Notes: a model not told the origin generated them from the sequence alone. A stretch of 64,000 nucleotides of DNA from DASXUX01 sp036504595 (GCA_036504595.1 DASXUX010000052.1:62001-126000); one strand, 5' to 3'; positions 32,629-47,600 are shown, numbered from the stretch's first letter. Translations and numbers: made by a program.

Positions 32629-35600
32629 CTACTTGATAAGCACGTTCTTGGTGGCGCCCGAGCGGCCGGCCTTCGCCGAGTAGATCTGACGCTGCTGGAT
32701 CTCGTAGATCCGGTCGCCAAACATCACGTAAATGGGGACCGTGATCAACTTGCCGCTCACGTTTTCCGAGGTCATGCCGAAGGGCTTCATCAGGTCGGCA
32801 AATTGGCCTTTGGTCAGTTTCACCGCGAACTTGGCCGTGCGCGGGTTGAGCCCCTTGCTGCTGACCTTTGCGCTGTCGCCGCCAACCTTGGCCTGACCCT
32901 TCATGTCCAGCACGAACGTCTTTGCCACACCGCCGACTGCAACAATCAGCGGCTGGCTGTTCACCTGGAACATTTCGGACAGCGTCAGCGTTCCAGCGAG
33001 CATGATGCTGTCCGTGCCGGGCTTGCCGAAGTTCAGCTTGATAGACAGCTTCGCGTCCGGCAGCGCCAGATGCGGCCCAGCGGCTGCGCCGGTCGGCGTA
33101 TCGTGCGGATTCAGCGGATCGCTGCCGGCCGCGGATTCGATCAGGTCCGGGAAGCCGTCGCCGTCCATATCCGCTGTGCTACCCGGCGCAATCACGGGGA
33201 TGCTGACCGACACCGGCAGCGTGCTGCTTTGCTTGCCGCCATCCACATCCGTCAGCGTGAGCACCACGTTGAAGGTTCCGCCCGTGGCAAAACCGTGCGT
33301 CACCGATGCGCCGGTGCCGATCGTGCCATCCGCGAAGTTCCACGTGAACGTCACCGCTTTGCCTTCCGGATCGAAGCCGGCGGCTGAGAACACCACGTCT
33401 TGATTGATAACCGCCGGATTCGGCGTTGCTGTCGGGGCGCTGGTGATCACCGGCTTGGCGTTGATCGTAAACACCTGCGCCAGCGATGGCCCGCCGCCCG
33501 GCAGCGGATTGATCACCAGCACCGGCACCGGTCCGACCGCCAGCAAGTTCCCCGCAGGCACGAGCGCCGTGAGCGTCGTGGCGTTGACAAATGTTGTCGG
33601 CAACAATGAACCGCCGAACTTCACAGCGGCGCCGCTGACGTAATTCGTGCCCGTCACCGTCATCGTCAGGGACGGGTCGCCTTCGGTCGCGACCACCGGG
33701 GATATCGCAGCGATCGTCGGAGTCAGATTCAGGTTCGTCACGTTGATCTTGAACGTCTGCGAGGCGCTCAACGGCGGCGTGCCGCTGTCGCTCACGAAGA
33801 CTGTCACCGTGCCGCTGCCGTTCCGGGCGACCTTGCCGCCGATCGCGCCCGTCAACGGGTCGATCGTCACCCACGCCAGCGTTGTCTGCATGCTGTACCT
33901 GAGCGTGGCGTTAGGTCCGGCCGGATCGATATCGTGGCCAGCAGCCTGTATGTTCAGCGTTGCGCCTTCCAGAATGTCCACATCCGCGATCGCATCGAGC
34001 GTCGGCGCATCGTTTACGTCGGTAACGGTCAATATGAATTGAGTCTCAACCCACAGGCCGCCGCCATCCATTACTCTCACGATCACAGTCCCGCCGCCAT
34101 TATTCAGGGCCGTCCCGCTGATGACGCCGGTGACCGCGTCGATTGAGACCCACGCAGGCGCGGTCGTGAGACTGTAGCTGAGAATGTTGAACGGCGGCAG
34201 CGTGTCAACATCGTGGCCGACCGCCGAAACGTTCAGCGCCGCGCCCTGAACAATCGTCTGGGCCAGGATCGCATCGATCGTTGGTGGGTTGTTTGTCAGA
34301 ACCGTCTGAACCAGCGACGTGCTGGTAATGTTGTAGTTCACATCGCCGCTGTAATTGGCCACCAGCGTGTGCGGGCCAGCCGTAAAGTTGGAAATCTCAA
34401 CGCTGGCCTGGCCAGTCACGTCCACCGCCGCGGTCAAAGGCGCGCCGCCATCAAGCACGAAATCAACGCTGCCCGTCAGCGTGGTGGCCGGATCCGTTCC
34501 CGATCCGGGCGCCACCGGCTGCACGACCGCAGTAAAGGTAATCATCTGCGATGTGTACGACGGATTGTACGAAGACATCAGCAGCAGCGACGTGTCCGCC
34601 TTGGCCACGACCTGTCCGCCCGCCAGCGTGCCGTTGCTGCTCAGATACTTCGTGCTGCCGCTGTAGGCCACCGATACGGTGTGAGTGCCGGTCACCAGCA
34701 TCGAGCCGAATGTGGTGAGCGTGGCTTCACCGCCGGCATCCAGTGCCAGCGCGGGTTGCAAGTTGCCATCGATCGTGAAACGGACCGTGCCGTCCGGGAT
34801 TCCCGCGCCGGGCGACACCGCGCTCACGCGCGCCGTCAAGTTCACCGGTTCGCCGGTCACCGATGGATTGTCCGAACTGCTGATCGTGCTGGTCGTGGCC
34901 GAGAAATCGACCTGCTGTCCGCCAGCCAGCGTCCCGAGGCTTCCATTGAAGTTGACGTCGCCACTGTAGATCGCCGTGATCGCGTAATTGGCCGGCAGGA
35001 GCGTGTAGTCGATCGGGCTGTTGGCGCTCGTGCCGGAGAGATTCACCGCCGCTCCGTAATTCACCCCATTCAACTGGAACTGAATGGTCCCCGTGGGCGT
35101 CCCGCCGCCCGGGGCGACAGGGCTGACCGTCGCCGTGAACCGCACCCCTTCTCCGAACTTCGAGGGGTTCGCGGAACTGACCACAGCCGTGGTCGTGTCG
35201 TCCTTGGATACGGTCTGATTACCGGCCAAGGTCACATTGCTCGTATTGAAGCTGCCATCGCCGCTGTAAGCGGCAACGATCGTATGCACGCCCGGCGCCA
35301 GGATCGTCCCGGCGCTCACCGCCGTGTTGCCCACCAGCGCGACCGGCGAACCGACCGCAAAACCGTCGGAGTAGAACTGAACCGTCCCGGTCGGCGCTCC
35401 GGCGCCCGGCAGAACCGCAGCCACCGTAGACGTGAACGTGATCGGCTCGCCGTACACGGTCGATGCCTTCGACGTTGCGACCGTGGTGGCCGTATCAGCC
35501 TTGTTCACAACTTGAGTCAACGGCCCGGTACTGACTTTGAAGTTCCCGTCGCCTAAGTACACGGCGGTTATCGGGTGGTTCCCCACGATCAGGTAATTGA

Positions 35601-38600
35601 TGGGACCAAAGGTGGTGATTCCAGCCGCAAGGTTTCCGGTTCCGAGCAAGATACCATTATCGCGGAACTCGACCGTTCCGGTCGGGGTGCCCGCGCCCGG
35701 CGCCGTCGCTGTCACTGTGGCTGTGAAGGTCACATTCTGCCCGAAGACCGACGGATTGACGCTGCTGACCGTCACCGTGCCTGTGTCAGCCTTGTTCACC
35801 GTCTGCGCGATGGTGAAGTTGCTGGGGTTGTAGTTCAGACTGTTCGAGTAGTTGGCTGTGACATTGGTGATGCCAACTGGAAGTTGCGTCGTGCTGATGC
35901 TGGCCACTCCGTTGGTGAGCGCCACGGTGCCCAAATCGGTTAGTCCGGCCTGGAACTGCACCTGGCCGTCCGGAATCCCGGCGCCTGGAGCCACCGACGA
36001 AATCGTCGCCGTGAACGTCACCGATTGTCCGAAAACAGACGGGTTAACCGAACTGACTAACGCGGTGTTGGTGTCGGTCAGATCCACGACCTGGACCAGA
36101 CCGTTGTTGCTGGTCAGGAAGCCTGCGTCGCCACTATAGGTGACGGCAACGTTGTGATTGCCGGCCGGCAGCGTGTTGATGCTCACGCTGGTCGCCTTGC
36201 CGCCAACCAGCGCTACCGGGCCGCCCAAGGGGTTGGTGTCAATCGTGAACTGCACCGTTCCGGACGGCGTGCCTGCTCCCGGCCCAACGGCCGTTACGTC
36301 AACCGAGAAGCTGACGTCCTGGAAGTATCTCGATGCATTGACCGAACTGCTGATCGCCGTCGCAGTGCTGGCCTTGTCAACGACTTGGGTCAACGTGTTC
36401 GTACTGGGTTTGAAATTGCCATCGCCGCTGTAGTTGGCATCGATCGTGTGGCTGCCAACGAGCAGCGCGGCATTGGCCGGAGCGGTTGCGACTCCCCCCG
36501 CGAGAACAACGGGTGCTCCGTAGGTGAAGCCGTCGATGAGGAACTGCACGGTTCCTGTGATCGCTCCGGCACCCGGCGCAACCGGAGCCATCGTAGCTGT
36601 AAAGGTGACCGGTTGACCAAAGAGGGACGGTGTGACCGAAGTCGCCAAGCCCAGAGTCGTGCCGGCCTTGTTGACGGTTTGCGCGAGGTTACCGATGGAC
36701 GTGTTGAAGTTTCCATCGCCCGCGTAGACCGCGCTGATTGGCCGATTGCCGACCGGCAGAGCGATGGTGGCGGGAAGTGTCGCCACGGCTCCCACAATGA
36801 TTGCGCTGCCCAGAGATGTTGCTCCGTCATAGAACGTAACGGAACCCGACGGCGATCCGACACCCGGCAACACCGCCGTCACTGTGGCCGACAGCGTGAC
36901 CGGCTGGCCCCAGACCGACGGGTTGGCATCGCTGGCGACAACGGTCGTCGTATCGGCCTTATTCACGACCTGCGTCAGGGACTTGGTGCTGGTGAGGTAA
37001 TCGGCCGTGCCCAGATAATCGGCGGTGACAACCGTGCTGCCCACCGGCAGCACCGCGATCGGCCCGCTGCTGGCCGTGCCGCCTGCCAACGCTACTGTGA
37101 CAATCGTCGCGCCGGCCGTGAAGCGGACCGACCCGCCCGGCGTGTTGCCGCCCGGGGCCACTGCGGCAACGGTCGCCGTGTACGTCACAGCCTGTCCATA
37201 GACGGACGGGTTGAAGTTGCTCGCGATGGCCGTCGTCGTGCTGGCCGGGTTGACCTGCTGCGTCAGCGTGTTGTCGGAGCTGACGTCGAAGCAGACATCG
37301 CCCAGATAGGACGCGGAGATCGTGTGGCTGCCCGCCGGCAGGGTCGTATTGACGAGACTTTGCGCCACGTTTCCGGAAAGCGGCACCTGCGCGCCAAAAT
37401 TCGCGCCATCGATTGCGAACTGCACGAAACCAGTCGGCGTCCCCGCTCCGGGCGAGTTCGGCGTCACAGTAGCCGTGAAGCGCACGCCCTGTCCGACCAG
37501 CGACGGATTGACCGAACTGGTCACAACGGTCGTGGTGCTTGCCAAATTGACGGTATGAGAGAGCGTACCAATGCTGGTATCGTACTGTGGTGTGGCGCTG
37601 TAGCTGGCGGTGATGAGATGCGTGTTCACGGAGAGCGAGGACAAAATCCAGCGCGCCTGCCCCACCCCATCCAGCGGGACGCTGGCGACGTTTGCGCCCG
37701 TGCTGAACATCACTGTCCCGGTCGGAATTCCCGAGGCGGGCGTAATCGGCGCCACGGTGGCGGTGAACATCACCGCTTGTCCGTAAACCGACGGCGCCAC
37801 CGAATCGGTCACCGTCAAAGTCGTCGATGCCCGGCTGACCGTCACGCTCGTGGAAGCGCTGCTGGCGTTGAAGTTCGCGCCCGGACTGTAGGCTGCCGTA
37901 ATCGGGTTATTTCCCAACGCCATGGACGTGGTGCTGTACTGCGCCTGACCCGTGCCATCCAGAGCGACCGTCGCGGGGTTTCCGGCGATGGTAAACGTGA
38001 CGCCTCCCGTTGGAGTGCCGCTGCCCGGCGAGTTCGGGGCAATTGTGGCGGTGAGGATCACGCGCTGCCCATAGAGCGAGTTTGCACCCACGGAACTGAC
38101 CAGCGTCGTCGTGGTGTCGGCCTTGTTGATCGTCTGCGTCAAAGACTTGTTGCTCGTGTTGAAGAACGCGTCGCCTGAGTACGTTGCAAGAACCGTATGG
38201 CTGGGCACGTCCAGCGGCGCTGCGGTAACGTAGCGCGCATAGCCGGAGCCATCCACTGGAACCGTGGCTGCCAGCACGCCATCTATATCAAAGCGAACGG
38301 TACCCGTCGGGGTGCCGAAAGCCGGTCCCGTGGGGCTGACAGTCGCGCCGAAGGCCACCGTCTGTCCATAAACAGACGCGTTGACGGAACTGGTCAGAGC
38401 GACGCTGGTCGGCCCGACCGTGACCACTTGCGTCAGCGTGCCGCTCCCCGATCTGAAGTTTGCCGGATCGCCGATGTAATCGGCCCTGATCGTGTGGTTG
38501 CCCGCGGTCAGCGTCGTAATCGACCCACTGATCGCCGTTCCGCCGCTCAGGTTCACTTGGGCGCCATAGTTGACACCGTCGACCACAAACTGCACCTTGC

Positions 38601-41600
38601 CCGTGGGCGTAGCCGCTCCCGGCGCGTTGCCGGCAACGGTTGCGGTGAAGTAGATCGACTGGCCGGGGACGGACGGATTTGCTGAAGAGATCAGATTGAC
38701 TGTGACGTAGTCAAGGATGCGCGTCAGCGCCACGTCGTTGCCGCTTCCAGCCACATAGCTGATTTGGAAGCGCAAGCCGCCGCCCGTCACGTCTCCGCCC
38801 TCCACCGTCCCGGCGAATGGATTAATGGCATCCGTGTTGTCATTGTCGATGATCAAGAACTGATCGGTGATCGCCGGAACATATTTCGGCACGATGTTCA
38901 ACGTGCTGCCACCGGTCGTGAATGCTCCCGTCACGTTCGCTTGATCAAAGCCCGTACCGGGGACTGTGCTGCTGCCCAGATGGGTGGTAAAGGTGCAGCC
39001 GGCGTTCAGAGTGACATCCAATGTCCTGAGGATCGCCGTTGCGGCGCTGGAACCCGGATCGAGCGTACCGGTGCCGGAGACGTGGCCGACGGCGCCTGAA
39101 CCGCCGAGCGTTCCGCCGTTGAGCACCACGTCACTGCCGGCTTGCAGGCCGTCTACCTGGAAGATTCCGGCCGTCACGGTCGCCGGCCCAACGTAGGTAT
39201 TGTTGGCACTGAAGATGAGCGAGCCCGCGCCAATCTTCGTAAATGCGCCCGGCCCGGAGACCAGACCGGAGATCTGCAAGTTGCGGCCATTGGTATCGAT
39301 GGTTCCGCCCGCGGCTCCGAGCGTGCAGAGGTGAGTGTCATTGAAGGCGGCGGTGCACTGGAGCGTCGCGCCGTTCAGCGTGAGGACGCTTCCGGCGCTG
39401 CCAAGATTCGCGTTGGCACTGACGATGAGGGTGCCGGAATTCGCCAACGTGCCATAGCTGTACGTGTTGGTCCCAGCCAATGTCAAAGCGCCGATTCCGT
39501 TCATAATGATGGAGTTCGCCGGCGGTGACATCAGCGCAGCGGGTACGCGGAAGATGCTCATGGAGCCGTTGTCCATCGGCACGTCGTAGTCAACGGCATT
39601 GTCGCTGTTGGGGTTCGCCGGGTTGTACTTGTACCCAAAGCCCTTGTACCAGGGCGCGGCGGTGTAACCTGGAATTGTCAGCGCGCTCTGCCAGTTATTG
39701 CCGCCCGCAGCGCCCGCGCCACCGCCGCCGTTCTGGACACGGTAGTCAAAATCGTACCAAGTGTTCGGCGTCACGGTGATCGGGCCGCTATGTCCGCCCC
39801 ACGCCCAAGCGTGGACGACGGCGCCGTTGAACTTCAAATACCAGCCATCATCGATGTTGCCGGCGAAGGCAACTGTCGTCACCCCGGCGGGAACATAGAA
39901 CTGGCCTGTGTAAACCCAGGTTTCGTTGACTCCCCAGCCGGAAAGAGCGTCTGGCGTGCCGCCCGCGTACTGCTCGCCCTTTTCCGGAAGCATGACGAAG
40001 CCGCGATTACCGGGTTGCGGGCTGTTGTCGCTGGGTGTTCCCAGCCGGCCTTGCTGCAAGCCGGCGAAGTACCCGGCCCCGTACACGTCATTGATGTTGC
40101 CGGTAATAACCATGTTGCCCGCGCCGACTGTCGTAAGCGCGGCGGTCTTGCCCAGCATTACGTTGCCGGCGATCGTCAAGGTGCCGGCGCTCGTATCGGC
40201 CGTCGCACCGCCATCCGCAACGGAGACTGCTCCCGTCACAACTGGCGTCCCACCGGAACTATACAGCGCGCCGATGCCGCCGACGCCGTTCCCTGCCAGC
40301 GTCATGGGCTTGTTCGCCAATGGGAAGTTGCCATTGAGTTCGAGTGTTGCCCCATTGGTCACGGACGTCATACCCGCGCCCTGGCCCAGAGCGTTGGCGG
40401 ACTCCGCACGCACGGTTCCCACGGCGACAGAGGTCGCTCCGCTATACGAACTGCTGCCGGAAAGTGTCCACTTGCCGTTGCCACGCTTGGTCAAGCCGCC
40501 CGTACCACTCGCAACCCCGGCGAATGTCGTTGAAGCATCGTTTCCGCCAGCCGTCAACGAAGCCGTGCCGAGCAGCACCTGGCCGCCGGTTGCCCCTGCC
40601 AGCGAACCGATGGTCTGGCTGAAACTGCTCAGGTCCAACGTGCCCGTTGCGGCAATGTTGAATGCGGAATACTGCGAGAAGCTTCCGGCTCCCTGCGTGA
40701 ACTGCCGGACTTCGTTTGCGCTCAGCGCGCGCTGCCAGATGTACACGTCATCGATATTCTGCGCGAAACGCTGGCTGCCGCTGATGCTGAACGCACCGCT
40801 TACCGGGAAGCTTGCGAAACCAGGACTGAGGGTGGCATTCAAGTTGTCGGTGACGGCGGAGACCGTCGCGACTTGGGCGCCAACGTAGACGAAGTCCCCG
40901 ACGCGCAACTGACCTGTGAAATTGGTGCCGGTCCCGACCAGGTCGGTGCCGGTATTGGAAACCACCGTGCCCTGGCCTGTATAAACTTGGTAATTGCCGA
41001 TCGCCCAGATGTCGCGGATGCTGGCGCTGCCAGACGAGCCCGCGAGAGTTCCGTCAACGTAGTAATCCGTCGCCACGCCGCGACCCACCGCGATGATCTG
41101 ATGCCATCCGGACTGATAGGCGCTCATGTTGAAGCCGCATGACTTGAATCCGCCGGCGCTGGGACTTGAATTGTTGACCCACCCCAAGTTCCACGAAGTG
41201 TCCTGGATGATCACCGGATGGTCATAGTTGTTGGCGGAGCCGCGGAAGAGAGTGCGCCACTTGCCCTGCGGGTATAGCCCGTTGAACCAGACGGAAGCGG
41301 TCCAATAGCCGTTATTCAGACCCACGGAGCGTGCTGCCGCAGCAGGGCTCGTGGTCAGATAGGAACCAACGTCGGGAATGCTAAGCATGCCACCCGCGCC
41401 GCCCCGTCCGGGCGAAACGATCGCTGCCGCGCCGTTCAGTCCAGCGTCGTAATTCGAGCCACCCGTGCCATCGTTGGTCAGGCCGCCATCAAAGCTATAG
41501 TGGACGGCGTAATTTGCCGGCACGAATCCGCCGGTGCCAATCTTCATGGTGCCGTTGTTAACGGTCGTCGCTCCGCTGTACGTGCTGCATCCGCCAAAGT

Positions 41601-44600
41601 ACGCGATGCCCGTGCCGTTCTTGACGACTGCGCCGGTGCCAGAGATCACACGGTCGCAGCTCAGCGTCCCGGGGCTATCGATGTTGAACGCCAGCGTCGC
41701 ATTATCGACGCAGTCGTTCTTGCCGAGTGTTCCGGGCGTCGAGCCGTTGCCGAGCTGCAAGGTTCCGGCACTAACCAGCGTCTGGCCGGAGTAGGTATTT
41801 GTGGCAATCAACGTCAGCGTGCCGGAGCCTTCCTTGACGACGGAGTACGTGGGCGCCGGAACCTGACTCATGGGAACGCGGAACACGTTCATCGAGCCGT
41901 TTTCAATCGGAACGGTGTAGTTGTTGCCATTCAGATCTGGCGTCGCCAGATTAAACGCATATCCAAAACCTTTTCGCCACGGCAAGTTGGGGTACGTAAC
42001 CGTATCCGGAAGACTGCCGCCCCAGTTGGTTGAACCTCCGCCATTTCCAGGGCCCGCGCCGCCGCCGCCTTGCGAGAAGCGAATATCGATGTCGTACCAG
42101 GTATTGGGCGTCACCGTAATTGCCGGGGTGTTTCCGGACCAAGCCCAGTTAATGTAGGTTGCAGGCGGCGTGATAGGGTCACCCACGTTGCCGAATGTCA
42201 TCTGCCACCAATCGTCGATGCTGCCTGCGAACGCGACGCTGGTCACGCCAGCCGGAACATAGAACTGGCCCGTATAGATCCAAGTCTCGTTCGTGCCCCA
42301 GATCGACACGACCTGGTCTGGTGTGTTGGGCGCGTACTGCTCGCCCGCGCGAGGGATTGTCACGCGGCCTTTGTTTCCGGGCTGCGCCACTACGCTTCGC
42401 TGCGCGCCCACCCAGCCTTCTTTCAACCCGGGTGCCCACCCGCCCGCACCGTATGGATCGCTGATGACTCCGGCGATGACCACCTCACCGGTGCCAGTCC
42501 CCGTCAGAACGGTGTCCAGGTTCAGGTTGACATTTCCAGCCACCGTAAGCACAACACCCAAGTCCGCCCCGATACTTGCGCCCGGAGCTGGCAGGGTGAC
42601 TGTGCCCAGAGCCTTCGGCGTTCCACCGGAGCCGTGCAGCGCTCCGATCCCGCCGACACCCGTTCCATTCAGTGTGATCGGCTTGTTAGCCAGGTTGAAG
42701 TTGCCGTTCAAGTCCAGCGTGGCGTTGCTGTTGACAGTCGTCGTACCGGCGCCCTGGCCTAATGCATTGGCCGAACCAGCCTGCAATACGCCGGCCGTCA
42801 CCGCTGTCGGTCCGCTGTAGGTGCTGTTGCCCGAGAGGGTCCACGTGCCGGTGCCGGCCTTCTTCAGTCCGCCCGTTCCGGAAATGTCGCCGGCGAAGGT
42901 CGTGGAGGTGTTGGCGGTGCCGGCAGTCAACGTGCCTGAGCCGAGCAGCACCGCGCTTCCCGAGGCGCCGGAGAGCGAAGCCAGACTCATGCTGTAATTG
43001 TTCATGTCCAACGCGGCGCCAGCGGCAATCGTCACCGCCGAACCGACCGGAATTGCCACCGGCTGGCCTTGCACGAGAATTTGCAGGTTCTTTACGGCGT
43101 AGCCGGCTAGATTATCGTTGAACGTCCAATCGGGGTCACCGGTAGGCCGGTTGCCAATGCCTGCCCCACCGGCCCCGCCGTTCCAATTGTTGAAGGCAAA
43201 CAATACCTTCTGCGCGCCGTAATCGTGGATCTGCATTGAGCCGTAACCCTGGCCCGTGCCTGCGCCGCCATCGCCGAAGTCGAAACTCCCCGCGTTGGCA
43301 TTGGGAACCGCATAGTCGTTCTGCCCACCGTAGTTGCTGGGCCAGAACTCGACGTTACCGGTTGTAACGTTCGTCCGATCCGCGCCGACGAGTGCAGGCA
43401 CGTTCGAATAGACGTTCATATTGCGAACCTGTCCAGGCAAGACTCCAGCCGCATCGTAGTGATAGAATTCGCCCGACGGGACATTGGGCACACCCAGTTT
43501 GTTGGCGGCCGTTGCGAACGGCGCGGCATCGAACGATGTGTAAACCCACTGCAGCGCTCCAGCATTGGGCTGCAATTCCATATAGTAAGCGACGCGCGAG
43601 AACGAACCGGCAGGGAACAGGGCGCTGTTATCGACAGAATAGGGCACGGCAGCGCTGAAGTTGCAGGAATTGGGTATCGCCAACTGGTAGACAAGCGAGA
43701 AGTTTGCGGTTTCAGGGACATTCGAGAACACGCCCCCTGAGCCGCCGCCGCCAGCAACAACGCGCAGTGTGCCGGCGTTGATGTTTGTCGCGCCGGTGTA
43801 GCTGCTGACACCACCCACTTCCACGATACCCGTGCCGGCCTTGGTGAATCCGCCCGTGCCAGCCAAGCCTTTGCCTAACGTCAGCGTGCTTGCACCTTCG
43901 GCATTGACCTGCGTTGGACCACCGAAGGTCACAGTACCCGCCCAACTGTTGTTCCCGGCCACATTGCGCAGCGCGCCGTTGCCAGTACCCGTGCCGAGAA
44001 GGGAAAGCGGTTTGCCGGCGATCGTGATGCCGCCGGACAGTTCCAAAGCGCCTCCGTTCTGCACTGTGACTCCGGAGATCGTCGAACTCAACGCCAGAGC
44101 GTTGCTTACTTGCAGTGTTCCGCCGGCAACGTTGGTCGTTCGTCCGATGTTATTGGCACCCGAGAGAACAACGCGGCCAGGACCGGTCTTCGTAGCGCTT
44201 AGCCCCGACATGACGCCGAGTTCCGACGCAGTGAACGCCTGATTGTAGATCCGGAAGTCATCCATCATTCCCTGGAACATCGCGTCCGGCCAGTTGCTCT
44301 TGCCGATGTACTGATTCGTCCGCGTCTGAACGGTGATTGGCTGCACGTTGCCCGTCACCTGCTGGACGCCGTCCCAGTAGATCGTGGCGATTCCGTCAGA
44401 GGTAACCGTCAGCACCACCCGCACCCAGGTATTCGTCGGGAATGCCGTGGGGCATGTAATGCTTCCAACCGTGACGCCACCCTCATAGTGATGGAATGCC
44501 ATTTGGCCAGTGTTACCTTGAAACCCGATCAGAATATTGTTGTTGCCTGCGCCAAAGCCGAAGTCGAAAACGCGGTTCCAGTTCGCATAGGGGTTTGCGG

Positions 44601-47600
44601 AATTCACCCACACCGCGACGGTCATCGCGCCGCCCATCGGGAAGGAGCTGGCGTTGACATAGCCCGTCGCACCGTCAAACTGCAGCGCACTCGCCCCGAC
44701 CTTGCCGGGACCGATCCACGCCATGGTGCCGTTCAAGGTGCCGGTATGCCCATTGCCGCTGCTGTCCCCAACCGTCGTTCCGCCGTTCTCATCGAACGTC
44801 CAATAGGCCGCCGGTTGCTGATCGATGGCCCCGCTGATCACCATGTCGCTGGCGCTGTTTTGGCTGATCACCAAATCATTTCCAGCTTGAACATTGCAGG
44901 CGATCGTCGGACTGCCCAGAGTCACGGGATCATTGGCGACGATCACACCATTCTTGATTGTCAACGTGAACGCGCCGCCCTGAGCGATCGAGGGCGTTCC
45001 CGCGTCAAAGGTAACGGACTGCACCGCCGCATTGGCATCCAGCGTCATCGCGTGACGCACAAAGACATCGTCGTTCGGCCCAGGTGCTGTCCCGCCGTTC
45101 CAGTTGGCTCCCGTGCTCCAGGCGCCAGCGGCGACCGTGTACTTGCTTGTCCCCGTCGGAACCAGGGGCACCACGCCGCCATCGGGGGCGACCGAGTACA
45201 CAGCGGGTTGTCCATTAACCGTGGCGTATGGCACTGACGCGCCATCCGCGAAACTTGACGTGAACAGGTTCGCTGTGTTCCCGCCCGCGGCACCTCTCAG
45301 GTAGACCAGACTGCCTGCAACATGCGTGATGGACCCGGCGGTCAACTGCACGTCTCCCGTTGCGCTTGGGCGCAGGTCAACCGTGTTGGTGCCGCTGTTG
45401 ATGTTCAGAATGCTGAACGTTTCGGTGCGATCGGCCGCGCCCGCGGTGACGATCAGCGTGCCGCCGTTCATGTTCAGCGTGGCCCCATTAGCGATACGAT
45501 CCGGATTTGCCGCGCCGCTGTTGTCAATTTCAAATTTCGAGTTGGCGTTGAGATTGATGGCGGGAGAACCGGCGACGCCGCCCGTGTCGCCCTTCAGGCG
45601 CATCGTTCCGCCGCTCACCAAGGTGCCACCTTTGTAAGCGTTTGAGCCACTTAACGTCAGCGTGCCGGAACCTGTCTTGGTCAGAGAGTTCGTCGGCGGG
45701 GGCAGCGCGGACAAAGCCACCCGGAACAGGTTCATGCTGCCGTTGTCCTGTGGCGCAACGTTCCCGTCTCCACGGGTGCTACCTGCACCATTGATGTCCC
45801 AGCCAAACCCATAGTTGGCCGTCCACCCCGTCGCACTGGCCACCGCACCCGCGCCCCCGGCGCCGTTGTAGAAGCGGATCTCAATGTCGTGCCAGCCGTC
45901 GCCGGCAGGGCCCATGCCCAGGTTCAGTGCGCCCGTCGAGGTTTCGTTGTTCCATCCTCCGTCATTCAGGCGCTGCACGCCATCAATCACGACCTTGGCA
46001 TTGTCGTCGATGTTTTCCGCAAACGAAACCAAGCCGTCGGCATCATAGAACTGGCCAGTGTAAACCCAAGTCTCGTAATCGCCCCACGGCGGCTTTGCAT
46101 TCGTCTGGCCCATGCGAGCCCCGAGCGTGACGGCGCCACCGGGATTGGGCGTGGTCTGGTTGAAGCCGTTGCCAGCGATGCGGCCCTCCATCAATCCAGG
46201 CAGATATCCGCCGCCCGAATAGGGATCTATGATGCTGCCGGCCATAAGAGTGTCGCCAGCGCCCGTTATCGTGATGAAGGCGCTGATACCCAGGTTGACA
46301 TTGCCATTGATCGTCAACGCGCCTGTGGAAGATCCGATGGTTGCACTGCCAACCGGAATGTTGATTTGCCCGTTGACGACGTTTCCGGCGCTGTTGCTAT
46401 ACAACGCGCCAACGCCACCGACGCCGGTCCCGCTGATCGTAACGGGTTCGGCCGCCAGAGTCACTCCGCCATCGATTTGCAGAGTGGCACCGCTGACGGC
46501 GGTTGTCCCGGTTCCAATATCCCCTAGCGCGTTCGGCGATGCGGCCACGAGCGTGCCGGCATTGACCGTCGTGAGCCCCGTGAACGCATTGTTCCCGGAA
46601 AGAACCTGGGTGGAAGCGCCGCTCTTGACCAGGCTGAAGGTCTTATCGGGACCGACGCCGACCTGCCCACTGAAGGCCGTGCTGCCGCTGGTGGAACTGA
46701 TGGTCAGCGAGGCCGAACCTGCCCCGCCATTGTTGATGACGGCTCCGCCCCCGCCGCCAAGGTCAGAGAGCGACGCGATGGTCTGGTTACAGCCATTGAG
46801 GTCCAACTTGGCGGTCGCGGCAATGCGGACAGGACTCGCCGGCGGAATGGCGCCGAACCACTTGTTGGTCAGGTACGATTCAGCAAGCTGCCGCTCCGCG
46901 TCGCTGAGCACGCGCGGGTAGATCAGCACTTCGGCGATGTCGCCGGCGCTGGTCTCATTGTTGTTGTTAAAACCGCCCAGCTCAAAACCGTTGGGCTGCG
47001 TCGTTCCACCCTGATTTGATGCCAGCAGCGCGCCATTCTTGTAGAAAGACGAGTTGAGCCCAGCGCCTTGGATCACGGCTTCATACGTAACGAAGTTGGT
47101 GTTCACCGCCTGGGTCAGGGCATTCGGTGGCTCACCATACACCCAGCCTTCGAAATACGCGCGGTCGGCATAGCCGCCGTGGAAACCCAGCAGGAAGTTT
47201 CCACCCTGTCCGACTCCTTGGGGACCGTTGCCACCGACCAAGCGCCCATTCTGAGTGCCAAGCATCCTGCCCACATACAGAATCGTGACCGGACTCGTGC
47301 GGTAATCCGCAGTATTGTTGACGTACCTGCCCCCTGTGAAACGGACGACCGGCAGGCCGTTCAGCACGCTCGTGGTGTACTGCGGCTGGTTGCCGCCGTT
47401 TCCCTGCGTGAGGGATTCGCCGCCCGCGTTCTTGTCGGCCCAGGCACTGACGTAACCGTTCGCGTCTTTGGTGATGCTCGCCGTGGCGGTCGCATCGAGC
47501 CACAGCCGGCTGCCAACCGGAGGCGCAGCAATGGATGAGAGTTTAAGCACGCCGTCGTTCAGGATCGTCGCGCCGGGGTAGGAATCGGCGCCGAGAACCA

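Noticed and set aside
34213..38178. Long plus-strand open frames (for example 34213-35556 and 36154-38178) opposite the giant gene
   Set aside because: Their translations are Arg/Gly/Ala-rich and mirror the repeat structure of the minus-strand Ig units; they are antisense shadows of a GC-rich repeat gene.
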